This document shows, one piece after another, positions 6,627 to 14,409 of a stretch of 64,000 bases of DNA. The notes beneath the pieces were generated by a model. The model was not told the DNA's origin. It worked only from the letters and a program-made list of their open reading frames with translations, and did no database searches. A program made the translations under genes and the position numbers. This DNA is from Nocardia neocaledoniensis (GTDB lineage Bacteria > Actinomycetota > Actinomycetes > Mycobacteriales > Mycobacteriaceae). Numbering within the stretch: the first letter of the stretch is position 1; the number at the start of each line of letters is the position of its first letter. The stretch lies in contig NZ_QGTL01000007.1 in the NCBI RefSeq assembly GCF_003182135.1, positions 248,001 through 312,000 of the forward strand, given 5' to 3'.

Positions 6627-7438
6627 TGGTGCTCGCCGCAGTCGGGGATTCGTTCCAGCAGACCGCGGCATCGGGTCCGTTGCTGTTGGCGCTGGGTGCC
6701 TGCCTGCTCGCGGGCCTGGTGTCGTTCGCTTCACCGTGTGTCGTGCCGTTGGTGCCGGGGTATCTGTCGTATCTGGCCGGGCTGGTCGGCGCCGAGGCGC
6801 CGCCCGCCTCCGTCGCCCAGGTCGGCACGCTCACCGCGCAGCGCCGTAGCGCCAAGCTGCGGGTCGCCGGTGCCGCCGGACTGTTCGTCGCCGGGTTCAC
6901 GGTGGTGTTCGTGCTGGCAACGGCCACCGTGTTCGGCCTGATCCAGACCCTCAACGTCAACCGGGAGCTGCTGCAGCGCGTCGGCGGTGTGGTGACGATC
7001 CTGATGGGTCTGGTGTTCATCGGTCTGGTGCCCGCGCTGCAGCGCGACACCAGGATGGAGCCGCGCCGCTTCACCAGCATCATCGGCGCCCCGCTGCTCG
7101 GCGGGGTGTTCGCGCTGGGCTGGACGCCGTGCCTCGGCCCGACGCTGTCGGGCGTGATGGCCGTGTCCGCCGGAACCGACGGCACCACCGCGGCGCGCGG
7201 CGTCGCCCTGATCGTGGCGTACTGCCTCGGGCTCGGCCTGCCCTTCGTGGTGCTGGCGTTCGGCTCGGCCGGTGCGTTGCGCGGGGTCGGATGGTTGCGG
7301 CGCAATTCGCGCACCATCCAGGTAATCGGGGGTGTTCTGCTCGTCGTCGTCGGCGTCGCTCTGGTCACGGGGGCCTGGGACCAGTTCGTCAGCTGGGTGC
7401 GCGACGGGTTCGTCTCCGAGGTGACTCTCCCGATCTGA
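6623..7438 (+). CDS. ccdA: Cytochrome c biogenesis protein CcdA (thiol-disulfide transmembrane transporter)
   Basis: 271 residues with six hydrophobic segments, the normal CcdA/DsbD-core plan. It carries electrons from cytosolic thioredoxin across the membrane to the exported thioredoxin encoded upstream. The conserved cysteine motifs are visible in the first and fourth helices: SFASPCVVPLVPGYLSYLAG and GWTPCLGPTLSG. GTG 6623 or ATG 6626 could serve as the start. The 3' end shares one base with the ATG of resB. Confidence 0.93.
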   Translation: MMVLAAVGDSFQQTAASGPLLLALGACLLAGLVSFASPCVVPLVPGYLSYLAGLVGAEAPPASVAQVGTLTAQRRSAKLRVAGAAGLFVAGFTVVFVLATATVFGLIQTLNVNRELLQRVGGVVTILMGLVFIGLVPALQRDTRMEPRRFTSIIGAPLLGGVFALGWTPCLGPTLSGVMAVSAGTDGTTAARGVALIVAYCLGLGLPFVVLAFGSAGALRGVGWLRRNSRTIQVIGGVLLVVVGVALVTGAWDQFVSWVRDGFVSEVTLPI

Positions 7439-9066
7439 TGACTGACACACTGACTCCTCCCACCACCCCCGCCCCGCCCGCTCGGCAGTCGCTGCCGGGC
7501 CGGGCCTGGGCGCTGGTCCGCAACACCTGGCGCGGGCTCACCAGCATGCGCACCGCGCTGGTGCTGCTGTTCCTGCTGGCCCTGGCCGCGATCCCCGGCG
7601 CCCTGCTGCCGCAGCGCAGCCTGAACACGCAGAAGGTCGAGCAGTACATCGCCGACCGGCCGACGCTCGGCCCGTGGATGGACCGGTTCGAGCTGTTCGA
7701 CGTGTTCGGCAGCTTCTGGTTCACCGCCATCTACGTGCTGCTGTTCATCTCGCTGGTGGGCTGCATCCTGCCGCGCTGCTGGGACCACTACAAGGCCCTG
7801 CGCACGCCGCCCGTCGCAGCGCCGCGCAACCTGGGCCGGTTGCCGCACCACTCCAGCGAGACCGTCGACGGCTCGGCCGAGGAGATCGTCGACCGGGCGC
7901 GCGGACAGCTGCGCGGCTGGCGCACCGAGATCCGCCCCGGCAAGCGCGACGGCGAGGTGACGCTGTCGGCCGAGAAGGGCTACCTGCGCGAGTTCGGCAA
8001 CCTTGTGTTCCACCTGTCGCTGGTGGGGCTGCTCGCCTCGATCGCGCTCGGCAAGCTGTTCGGCTACGAGGGCAATGTCATCGTGATCGCCGACGGCGGG
8101 CCCGGGTTCTGCACCACCTCGCCCGCGGTGTTCGACTCGTTCCGCGCGGGCAATGTCAACGACGGCACCGGGATGACGCCGCTGTGCGTGCGTGTCAAGG
8201 ACTTCAAGGCCGACTACCTGCCCACCGGCCAGGCCGAGATGTTCACCTCCAACATCGAGTACCAGGCGGGCGAGGATCTCAGCACCGACACCTGGCGTGA
8301 CACCGAGCTGCGGGTCAACCATCCGTTGCGCGTCGAGGGTGACCGCGTCTATCTGCAGGGCCACGGTTTCGCGCCGACGTTCACCGTCACCTTCCCGAAC
8401 GGCGAGACCCGCACCGAGACCATCCAGTGGCGTCCCGACGACGCGCAGACCTTCCTGTCCAGCGGTGTCCTGCGGATCGACCCGCCCGGCGGCATGTACG
8501 CCACCGACGAGGAACGCCGCCAGAACCAGATCGCCATCGAGGGCCTGTTCGCGCCGACCGCGCTGTTCCACGGCAGCCTGCTCACCTCGTCGTTCCCGCG
8601 AATGGACGATCCGGCCGTCGCCGTCGACATCTATCGCGGCAACACCGGTCTCGACACCGGCCGCTCGCAGTCGCTGTTCGCGCTGGACTCGGAGATGATC
8701 AAGCAGGGCCGCCTCACCAAGGAGGCTCGCGTGAACCTGCGCCCCGGTGAGTCGACGACGCTGCCCAGTGGTGCGAAGGTCACCTTCGACGGCGCGAAGG
8801 AATTCGTGAACCTGCAGGTCTCGCACGACCCCGCGCAGCAGTGGGTGCTGGTGTCCGCGCTCACGATGATGGCCGGTCTGCTGGTCTCGCTGCTGGTGAA
8901 GCGGCGCCGGATCTGGGTGCGGGCGTACCCGGCCGAGGAAGCGGCGGGTACCGTGGATCAACGACGGACCGTAGTAGAGATGGGCGGTCTGGCCAGAAGC
9001 GATCAGGCGGGCTGGGGCGGCGAATTCGACCGGCTGCGGGCGCGCCTGCTGGGAACGGAGAACTGA
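7438..9066 (+). CDS. resB: Cytochrome c biogenesis protein ResB (Ccs1)
   Basis: 542 residues from ATG 7438 (TGATG overlap with ccdA). The ResB plan is clear: an N-terminal helix near LTSMRTALVLLFLLALAAIP with the following LPQRSLN motif, a second helix (FWFTAIYVLLFISLVGCILP), a third around residue 190, a large extracytoplasmic domain, and a last helix near residue 475 before a cytosolic tail. ResB and CcsB form the system II haem lyase that exports haem and attaches it to apocytochrome c. Confidence 0.93.
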   Translation: MTDTLTPPTTPAPPARQSLPGRAWALVRNTWRGLTSMRTALVLLFLLALAAIPGALLPQRSLNTQKVEQYIADRPTLGPWMDRFELFDVFGSFWFTAIYVLLFISLVGCILPRCWDHYKALRTPPVAAPRNLGRLPHHSSETVDGSAEEIVDRARGQLRGWRTEIRPGKRDGEVTLSAEKGYLREFGNLVFHLSLVGLLASIALGKLFGYEGNVIVIADGGPGFCTTSPAVFDSFRAGNVNDGTGMTPLCVRVKDFKADYLPTGQAEMFTSNIEYQAGEDLSTDTWRDTELRVNHPLRVEGDRVYLQGHGFAPTFTVTFPNGETRTETIQWRPDDAQTFLSSGVLRIDPPGGMYATDEERRQNQIAIEGLFAPTALFHGSLLTSSFPRMDDPAVAVDIYRGNTGLDTGRSQSLFALDSEMIKQGRLTKEARVNLRPGESTTLPSGAKVTFDGAKEFVNLQVSHDPAQQWVLVSALTMMAGLLVSLLVKRRRIWVRAYPAEEAAGTVDQRRTVVEMGGLARSDQAGWGGEFDRLRARLLGTEN

Positions 9067-10028
9067 TGCCGATCGACGAAACGGTGGCGCGCTACAGCGA
9101 CTTCGCCTTCATGTCGGCCATGGCGATCTACGCCCTGGCGCTGGTGCTGCTGCTCGTGCAGTACGCCTCGGCGCGGGCCAAGCAGGTCGCGGCGCGCGAG
9201 CTCGTGCCCGCGGGCGCGCCCGCCGACCCGTCGCTGCCCGGTCGCATCGAGACGCCGGACAAGCCGACCGCCGAACGGCTCGGAAACATGGCGTTCTCGG
9301 TGCTGGTGGTCGGCGCGGTGCTGCACGTCGTCTCGATCGTCCTGCGCGGCTTCGCGACCAACCGTTTCCCGCTGGGCAACATGTACGAGTTCACCACCAT
9401 GGCCACCGCGGCCGCCGTGGTGATCGGTCTGTGGTTCCTGCGCGAGCAGCGCTACCGGTCCATGTGGGTGTTCCTGCTGGTCCCGGTGCTGATCCTGATG
9501 TTCCTGGCCGGCACGGTCCTCTACGCCGACGCCGCCCCCGTGGTCCCCGCGCTGCGCTCGTTCTGGCTGCCCATCCACGTCACCATCGTCAGCGTCGGCA
9601 GCGGCGTCTTCCTCGTCTCCGGTGTCGCCAGCCTGCTGTACCTCTACCGCATGCGCCAGCCCGCCGGCGAGGAGTCCGACAGCATCTTCGGCGTCATCGC
9701 CCGCCGCCTCCCCGACGCCCGCACCCTCGACCAGCTCGCCTACAAGACCACCATCATCGGCTTCCCCCTCTTCGGCGCAGGCGTCATCCTCGGCGCCATC
9801 TGGGCCGAAGCCGCCTGGGGCCGCTTCTGGGGCTGGGACCCGAAGGAAACCTGCTCCTTCATCGCCTGGGTCCTCTACGCCGCCTACCTCCACGCCCGAG
9901 CCACCTCGGGCTGGCGCGACACCAAGGCCGCCTGGATCAACATCGCCGGCTTCGTCGCCATGCTCTTCAACCTCTTCATCATCAACATGGTGATCAGCGG
10001 GTTGCACAGCTACGCCGGTCTGACTTAA
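9066..10028 (+). CDS. ccsB: Cytochrome c haem lyase subunit CcsB/CcsA (ResC)
   Basis: 320 residues from ATG 9066, overlapping the resB stop by one base. A multi-TM protein of the haem-handling family with the tryptophan-rich signature WGRFWGWDPKETCSFIAW near residues 250-275 and the histidines that hold haem outside the membrane (in PIHVTIVSVG and YLHARATSGWR). It works with ResB. It is the last gene of the operon; nothing resembling a strong terminator was seen in the next 80 bases. Confidence 0.94.
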   Translation: MPIDETVARYSDFAFMSAMAIYALALVLLLVQYASARAKQVAARELVPAGAPADPSLPGRIETPDKPTAERLGNMAFSVLVVGAVLHVVSIVLRGFATNRFPLGNMYEFTTMATAAAVVIGLWFLREQRYRSMWVFLLVPVLILMFLAGTVLYADAAPVVPALRSFWLPIHVTIVSVGSGVFLVSGVASLLYLYRMRQPAGEESDSIFGVIARRLPDARTLDQLAYKTTIIGFPLFGAGVILGAIWAEAAWGRFWGWDPKETCSFIAWVLYAAYLHARATSGWRDTKAAWINIAGFVAMLFNLFIINMVISGLHSYAGLT

Positions 10029-10109
10029 ACGGCTTCTACCAGCGCGTTCGGGTCGTGTCTGTCATCGGCTGCTGGCTGCTGATCGGCTTCGGTACAAAGT
10101 GAGTACGGC

Positions 10110-10670
10110 TTAGCAGCGACGCGTAGTAGCCGCGGCCGATCGGATCAGATAGATCGCCGCAGAGTAGACGTCGTCGTTTACCAAGTCGGCAGCGCTCCTG
10201 CTGTACCGGACAAACGCCGAATCAACTGGAATGTCCACAACACTTCGGGGATCGAAAGGGTAGCGATAGTCCTCGTCGCGGTCAGACCATTGGTTCAGGT
10301 AGTTCGCAGGCAGAAGGTAGAGACCGGGTGCCTCTTTTCGGTGCAGGTGCCCACGCAGGAAGTCGATTCCCGCACGCAGGGACTTCTGCGACGGCAGCAC
10401 AAGCGTTTCTTCTAGCGGAAGGACCAGACCTGCCGCGACACCAACTCGATTCGGCCAGTCGACACCCTTGCAGAGTGCTGCGAAGGCGCGCGCGCAGCTG
10501 GCAAGTAGCTGGCCGGGATCTTGCAGATCTTCCGCGATGAGCCCGAATTCATCAATGTGCCGGGAGACCACGCGATCGCGTGCCGCTGAGGACACCTGTG
10601 CGGCCCATCGCTCAATCGTGTCCATGTCAAGATCCGCCACAACAATCCACCAACCGTTCCGCTCTGTCAC
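10110..10670 (-). CDS. Hypothetical protein in accessory block
   Basis: 186 residues with a GTG start at 10670; internal ATGs at about residue 16 could also serve. No signal peptide or membrane helix. The sequence is acidic, with several aromatic residues (NGWWIVVADLDMDTIERW at the start; YRYPFDPRSVVDIP near residue 135) and one terminal cysteine. No family is recognised. Codon use looks less GC-biased than in the neighbouring ccs operon, and the gene lies where the conserved gene order breaks, so acquisition is plausible. Confidence 0.55.
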   Translation of the reverse strand: MTERNGWWIVVADLDMDTIERWAAQVSSAARDRVVSRHIDEFGLIAEDLQDPGQLLASCARAFAALCKGVDWPNRVGVAAGLVLPLEETLVLPSQKSLRAGIDFLRGHLHRKEAPGLYLLPANYLNQWSDRDEDYRYPFDPRSVVDIPVDSAFVRYSRSAADLVNDDVYSAAIYLIRSAAATTRRC

Positions 10671-10801
10671 CGCGCTGGATCATGTCACTGACGGTCGTGG
10701 TTGGCTACCCGGTTTCGGTGACCACCTCGCGCTTCGAGACAGCTATGCGGGCCTGAGATACCAGCGTCTATCACTCGGGCACTGACTTGCAGGGCGTTGG
10801 G

Positions 10802-11215
10802 TCATTGAATGGATTCACGTTCCGCGAGGAAACGATCGAGCAGGTCGAACAGCACCTCGAGGATGCGAACTTCCTGCTCGGGAGTGAAATCTGTTTCAGC
10901 GTCTCGCTCGGGCAATGCGATTTGCGTGATCATGCTCGACCAGGAGAGGCTGCTCTCGCGAAGAAGGTGGTTGGTGAGAAGCCACTCGCGAAAGCCGTCC
11001 AGTCCTCGGCCCCCGAACCGGTGTGCGGCGTAGTCGTAACCTTCCAGGAAACACGTCACACCACGGACGGTGGTGAATCCGATGAACATGCCTGGGCGCG
11101 CGGCAAATTGCAGTAGGTACTCGCGCTCTGTCGGATCGTCTGGGTCCAACGGGTCCCACTCCCTGGCCCGTCCAAGCCCGGCGAAATGTGCATCGAGGTC
11201 CGCAGGTTTCTCCAT
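10802..11215 (-). CDS. Hypothetical acidic protein in accessory block
   Basis: 137 residues from ATG 11213-11215 with a GGGATGGAG-type upstream context. A soluble, acidic, helix-rich protein with an EYLLQFAARPGMFIGF segment and a C-terminal helix EQEVRILEVLFDLLDRFL. This size and composition would suit an immunity or antitoxin-like protein, but no motif proves it. It is on the same strand as the gene ending at 10110, 131 bp away. Confidence 0.55.
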   Translation of the reverse strand: MEKPADLDAHFAGLGRAREWDPLDPDDPTEREYLLQFAARPGMFIGFTTVRGVTCFLEGYDYAAHRFGGRGLDGFREWLLTNHLLRESSLSWSSMITQIALPERDAETDFTPEQEVRILEVLFDLLDRFLAERESIQ

Positions 11216-11458
11216 CCCGCTACTTCACCATGGCCGCGGCGACTGGGCGCAGACGCATCGGACAGGTAGTCATCATCAGATCAGTGATCTTTCGGATCTG
11301 CACAGCTGTGCGAGTCCAAGCTTCGGTTCTGCGGCACGAGGTCATAGCAGTGTGGCGGGTGGTGTGATCTCCCAGCGAACTCTGGGCGAAACGGACAGAT
11401 ATCCGCGATGATTCGTGCGATTTCATGTCCACGCGTGTTCGCAGAGGAAAAGTACTTG

Positions 11459-11896
11459 ATGAAGGTCATGGGTAAGGCTGTTGTCGCGGCGGCGGCGGTG
11501 GGTCTTGCGGCCGGGTCGGTGATCGGTGCCGGTGCGGCGAATGCGGAGGAGAACCTCTACGGGGCAATCGCTTTCAGTGGCGAGCAGTGGTACTACGGCA
11601 CCAGCGTCGATGCCTTCAGCCGCGAAGACGCGATCGACGAAGCGCTGTTCTGGTGTGGTTTCGACGGTGCCTCCGACTGCATCGTCTTGGTGGACTGGTC
11701 CGACGGCTGCGGGGCGCTCGTCTACACCGACGGCGCGGTCGGCACCGGCGCGGGCTTCAACAGTTCGGCCGCGCTGTTCGCTGCCCACACCAGCCTGGCC
11801 AGGTTCCACCCGCCGGCATTCCTGGCCAACGTCGGTTCCGCCGACAAGTCGGACACCCAGATCAGCGAGGTCGTCTGCACGGCCAACGCCTCCTGA
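11459..11896 (+). CDS. Exported DUF4189 protein
   Basis: 145 residues from ATG 11459 (GAGGA ribosome binding site ~10 bases upstream). Residues 1-31 are a signal peptide with an Ala-rich cleavage region (GAANA). The mature domain has the DUF4189 features: LYGAIAFS start, a CGF...C pair, the WSDGCGALVY motif and a terminal VVC, i.e. four cysteines likely in two disulfides. DUF4189 proteins are abundant in Nocardia and are secreted or cell-wall associated, of unknown function. The gene is followed by a strong hairpin at 11901-11936. Confidence 0.85.
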   Translation: MKVMGKAVVAAAAVGLAAGSVIGAGAANAEENLYGAIAFSGEQWYYGTSVDAFSREDAIDEALFWCGFDGASDCIVLVDWSDGCGALVYTDGAVGTGAGFNSSAALFAAHTSLARFHPPAFLANVGSADKSDTQISEVVCTANAS

Positions 11897-11900
11897 GGAT

Positions 11901-11936
11901 GGGAAGTCCCGGAACTCTTGGGGCCCGGGACTTCCC
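11901..11936 (+). terminator. Hairpin terminator after the DUF4189 gene
   Basis: Perfect 12-bp stem GGGAAGTCCCGG (11901-11912) with its complement at 11925-11936, 12-nt loop. No U-tract, as is common in actinobacteria. It sits 5 bp after the stop codon. Confidence 0.75.
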
Positions 11937-11960
11937 GGACGAGGCGGCTAGGCTCGGCTG

Positions 11961-12368
11961 GTGAGGACAGACAGGTTGAGTCCGTGGACGGGGGAGTTCC
12001 CCGTCCTGCCGTGGAGCGAAGTCGCGCGCTGGATTCAAGAGATGACCGGCGGGGATTCTCGGGCTCGGCATCTGACCGCCATCGTGGACAGCGTGATGCG
12101 CTCGGGTCGAGCTGAGGAGCTGGCCGCCACGATGGCGATGCTCGACATCATCGTCACGACCCATCCCGTAGCAAAAACGGCGATCGAGGAGGTCGTCGTC
12201 CGCGCTCCGGGATCGTTGGTCCCGGTCGCCGACGGCACCGTGGTGATCGAATGCCTGTCGGCAACCCACCCGAACCAGTACACAGCCCCGGTCGACGACG
12301 CGGTGCCGCTGTTCTGGCAGGCCGTGGAGACGGTCTTCGGCATCGCTCCACATGGCCCGAGCGAGTAG
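11961..12368 (+). CDS. Hypothetical protein
   Basis: 135 residues from GTG 11961. A soluble protein with no signal peptide; a helical N-terminal half (PWSEVARWIQEMTGG; AEELAATMAMLDIIVTTHPV) and a C-terminal part with PLFWQAVETVFGIAPHGPSE. No family is recognised. The next gene follows after 20 bp on the same strand, so the two may be co-transcribed. Confidence 0.6.
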   Translation: MRTDRLSPWTGEFPVLPWSEVARWIQEMTGGDSRARHLTAIVDSVMRSGRAEELAATMAMLDIIVTTHPVAKTAIEEVVVRAPGSLVPVADGTVVIECLSATHPNQYTAPVDDAVPLFWQAVETVFGIAPHGPSE

Positions 12369-12388
12369 TTCGGTGGAACAATCCCTGC

Positions 12389-12691
12389 GTGGCAACACTG
12401 CGGGGAAAAGCCAAGCGATGGGTCGCGGATGACGTCACCGCGGGCGGCGTGATCGAGGTCGAATTCACCGATGCCGAGGGCGTCGCACATGCGGTGGTCG
12501 ACAAGCTGCCAATCTTCCCGTCGGCCCCACATGAGCTGCGTTCCGCCGCGAAGTATCCGATTCCGTGCCACATCGAGGTCGATCTCGTCGACCACCTCGA
12601 GAACGGCCGTTGCGAAGTAGACCTGCGCTGGTCGGAGTCGACGACCGGTCGGGTCCGCTTTGTTGTGCGCGCCGTCGATATCGAGCCATGA
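12389..12691 (+). CDS. Hypothetical protein, small beta-rich domain
   Basis: 100 residues starting at GTG 12389 (the reading frame runs further upstream, but that would overlap the previous gene). The product alternates hydrophobic and charged residues as in a beta-barrel or beta-sandwich (GVIEVEFTDAEGVAHAVVDK; IEVDLVDHL; RVRFVVRAVDIEP). No family is recognised. The stop is 7 bp from the end of the convergent zinc-ribbon gene. Confidence 0.6.
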   Translation: MATLRGKAKRWVADDVTAGGVIEVEFTDAEGVAHAVVDKLPIFPSAPHELRSAAKYPIPCHIEVDLVDHLENGRCEVDLRWSESTTGRVRFVVRAVDIEP

Positions 12692-12698
12692 CCCGCGA

Positions 12699-13352
12699 TC
12701 AGCAGTAGTAGCAGATCTTGTTGGCCGGGAGTTCTACGTGGCAGTTGAGGCAGACGGGCTTGCGGACCGGTTCCGGCTTGGGGACGGTGACGCGGGGGGA
12801 GGAGGCGGAGGTGCGCTTGGGCTTGGTGGCGGCTTCCGCGGCTTCGGCGGTGGCCAGAGCCTGGGTGGTCTGCTGGCGCAGGGCCGCGACCTTGGGGGTG
12901 AGGGTGGGCAGGCCGCCGTCGGCGGGGAGGTCGGTGGCGTAGTGCTGATAGCACTGCCAGCGGGCGGCCGCGGCGTGCATCTCGAGGTCGTCGGGGATGG
13001 GCAGGCCCGCGAGTTCGAGGATGTAGCGGTAGCCGGTGCCGACGGTCTGGTTCTTGCGCACGCACAGCGCGCTCAGCGGCGGCTCGTTGTTCTTGTGACA
13101 GTACTCGGCGACCCGGTCGAGCACGACGGGCAGCCAGTGCTGCCACTTGACCTGCGTGCGGATCCCGGATTCCTCCTGGACCAGCTCGGCCAGCTCGGTG
13201 TTGACGATGAAGTTGTTGAACCGGGTCGCGGTCTCGGCGAGCACCTCGTGTGCCGCGCGAGTCCACGCCGACCTGGCCTCGGTGAACGTCACGGCGCTGC
13301 CGTCGGCCGCGCGCCAAGTGGTCGGAATGGAACCCTGCTGCACATCGATCAC
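12699..13352 (-). CDS. Conserved actinobacterial protein with C-terminal zinc ribbon
   Basis: 217 residues. The N-terminal ~135 residues form a helical/winged-looking domain with ELAELVQEESGIRTQVKWQH and SALCVRKNQTVGTGYRYIL, a pattern I remember from a widespread actinobacterial family of unknown function. A variable Ala/Lys/Pro linker follows (~140-195). The last ~20 residues hold two CxxC knuckles, CLNC...CYYC, which should bind zinc. A nucleic-acid role is possible but not shown. Confidence 0.7.
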   Translation of the reverse strand: MIDVQQGSIPTTWRAADGSAVTFTEARSAWTRAAHEVLAETATRFNNFIVNTELAELVQEESGIRTQVKWQHWLPVVLDRVAEYCHKNNEPPLSALCVRKNQTVGTGYRYILELAGLPIPDDLEMHAAAARWQCYQHYATDLPADGGLPTLTPKVAALRQQTTQALATAEAAEAATKPKRTSASSPRVTVPKPEPVRKPVCLNCHVELPANKICYYC

Positions 13353-13416
13353 CGGAATACGTTATCTATTCAGGTTTTTCACGGTGCACCGGGGGGTATG
13401 TGCCAGAGCTCACGCC

Positions 13417-13602
13417 TCAGTGGTCGCCGGAGTCGTCGCGGTGCTGCTTGCCGAGGCGCCAGAGGAATTCCGGATCGTCGTCGGGGCCGAGGATGGGTCT
13501 GCGGCCGGGGCCGGAATGCGGGCGGGGCTTCTCGGGGCCGAACGCCTTCCAGCACAGCACCGCTACGGCCACGATCGCGATGAGTGCCAACAGGTACGTC
13601 AC
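13417..13602 (-). CDS. Small single-TM membrane protein
   Basis: 61 residues when started at the GTG at 13600-13602, which has AGGAGG seven bases upstream; a GTG three codons earlier would overlap that ribosome binding site. One N-terminal membrane helix (TYLLALIAIVAVAVLCWKAF) is followed by a Pro/Arg/Gly-rich cytosolic tail with a DDDPEFLWRLGKQH motif. Unknown function. Confidence 0.6.
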   Translation of the reverse strand: MTYLLALIAIVAVAVLCWKAFGPEKPRPHSGPGRRPILGPDDDPEFLWRLGKQHRDDSGDH

Positions 13603-13717
13603 GTCGCTCACCTCCTGCTATCGAGGGTAGCCGTGTCCGCGCCGTGTGCACATGAGCAACGGAAGGGAAATTTCCGGCGAACGCGAGCCCATGCGGACTC
13701 GCGTCGGCCGGAGGGAG

Positions 13718-13927
13718 TCAGCGGGGCGCTGCCTCGGTGGTGAGCGATTTGAGCAACTGCAGAACCTCGGACTCACGGAATCGGCGATGTCCGCCCGGCG
13801 TGCGCAGCGAACCGAGCCTGCCCGCATGGGCCCACCGAGTGACGGTCTTCGGGTCTACATGGAACATTGCGGCCACTTGGCCTGGTGTCAGCAGAGTGTC
13901 CTGGCCGCCGACGGTGATCGCAGTCAT
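13718..13927 (-). CDS. bldC: BldC-family MerR-like DNA-binding regulator
   Basis: 69 residues: essentially one winged helix-turn-helix of the MerR/BldC type, with LLTPGQVAAMFHVDPKTVTR (recognition helices) and the wing LRTPGGHRRFRESEV. BldC controls the onset of development in Streptomyces by cooperative binding to direct repeats and is widely conserved in actinobacteria, including mycobacteria. A GGGAGAGG ribosome binding site precedes the ATG. Confidence 0.9.
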   Translation of the reverse strand: MTAITVGGQDTLLTPGQVAAMFHVDPKTVTRWAHAGRLGSLRTPGGHRRFRESEVLQLLKSLTTEAAPR

Positions 13928-14091
13928 AGCTAACCTCTCCCGTTCTCGACAGTTCCCTCATCAGATGGCGTCATCGTCGCACTGCGACCCCCACCTAGTC
14001 GAACCACCTACTGTTGGTAAAGGGGAAGTAATAGACAAAAGCCGCGAACAGGGCCTCATCAGTCCAGCTGTGCTGGGGTTAGGCTGTTCTG

Positions 14092-14409
14092 GTGAGTGAA
14101 GCAACTGGTCAGCAAGGTTCTGGCGCGGGGAAGCGGCTGGTCCGCAATCTGGCCCTCTACACGCTGGCCCGGCTCGGGCTCGTCGTGCTGATCGCCGCGG
14201 CCATCATGGGTGTGGCGTACCTCATCGGGGTCGAGGTGCCGATCATCGTAGCGGCGCTGTTCGCGTTGCTTGTCGCGATGCCGCTGTCGCTGACCCTGTT
14301 CAAGAAGCTGCGCACGCGCGTCAACGAGGACATCGCGATCGTCGACGCCCGCCGCAGGCAGGACAAGGCGCAGCTGCGGGCCCGGCTGCGGGGTGACGAC
14401 GAGGCGTGA
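14092..14409 (+). CDS. DUF4229 two-TM membrane protein
   Basis: 105 residues, GTG start. A TAGGCT box at 14080-14085 lies six bases before the GTG, so the mRNA is probably leaderless. Two helices at about residues 25-45 and 50-70 are followed by a charged C-terminal tail (KKLRTRVNEDIAIVDARRRQ). The layout matches DUF4229 proteins next to the ccs genes in mycobacteria (Rv0531-like, from memory). Overlaps cds1 by 4 bp. Confidence 0.8.
   Translation: MSEATGQQGSGAGKRLVRNLALYTLARLGLVVLIAAAIMGVAYLIGVEVPIIVAALFALLVAMPLSLTLFKKLRTRVNEDIAIVDARRRQDKAQLRARLRGDDEA

Noticed and set aside
11220..11432. 70-codon ORF just upstream of the acidic protein at 10802-11215
   Set aside because: Composition typical of a chance frame and no clear start signal; a coupled short gene cannot be excluded but is not supported.
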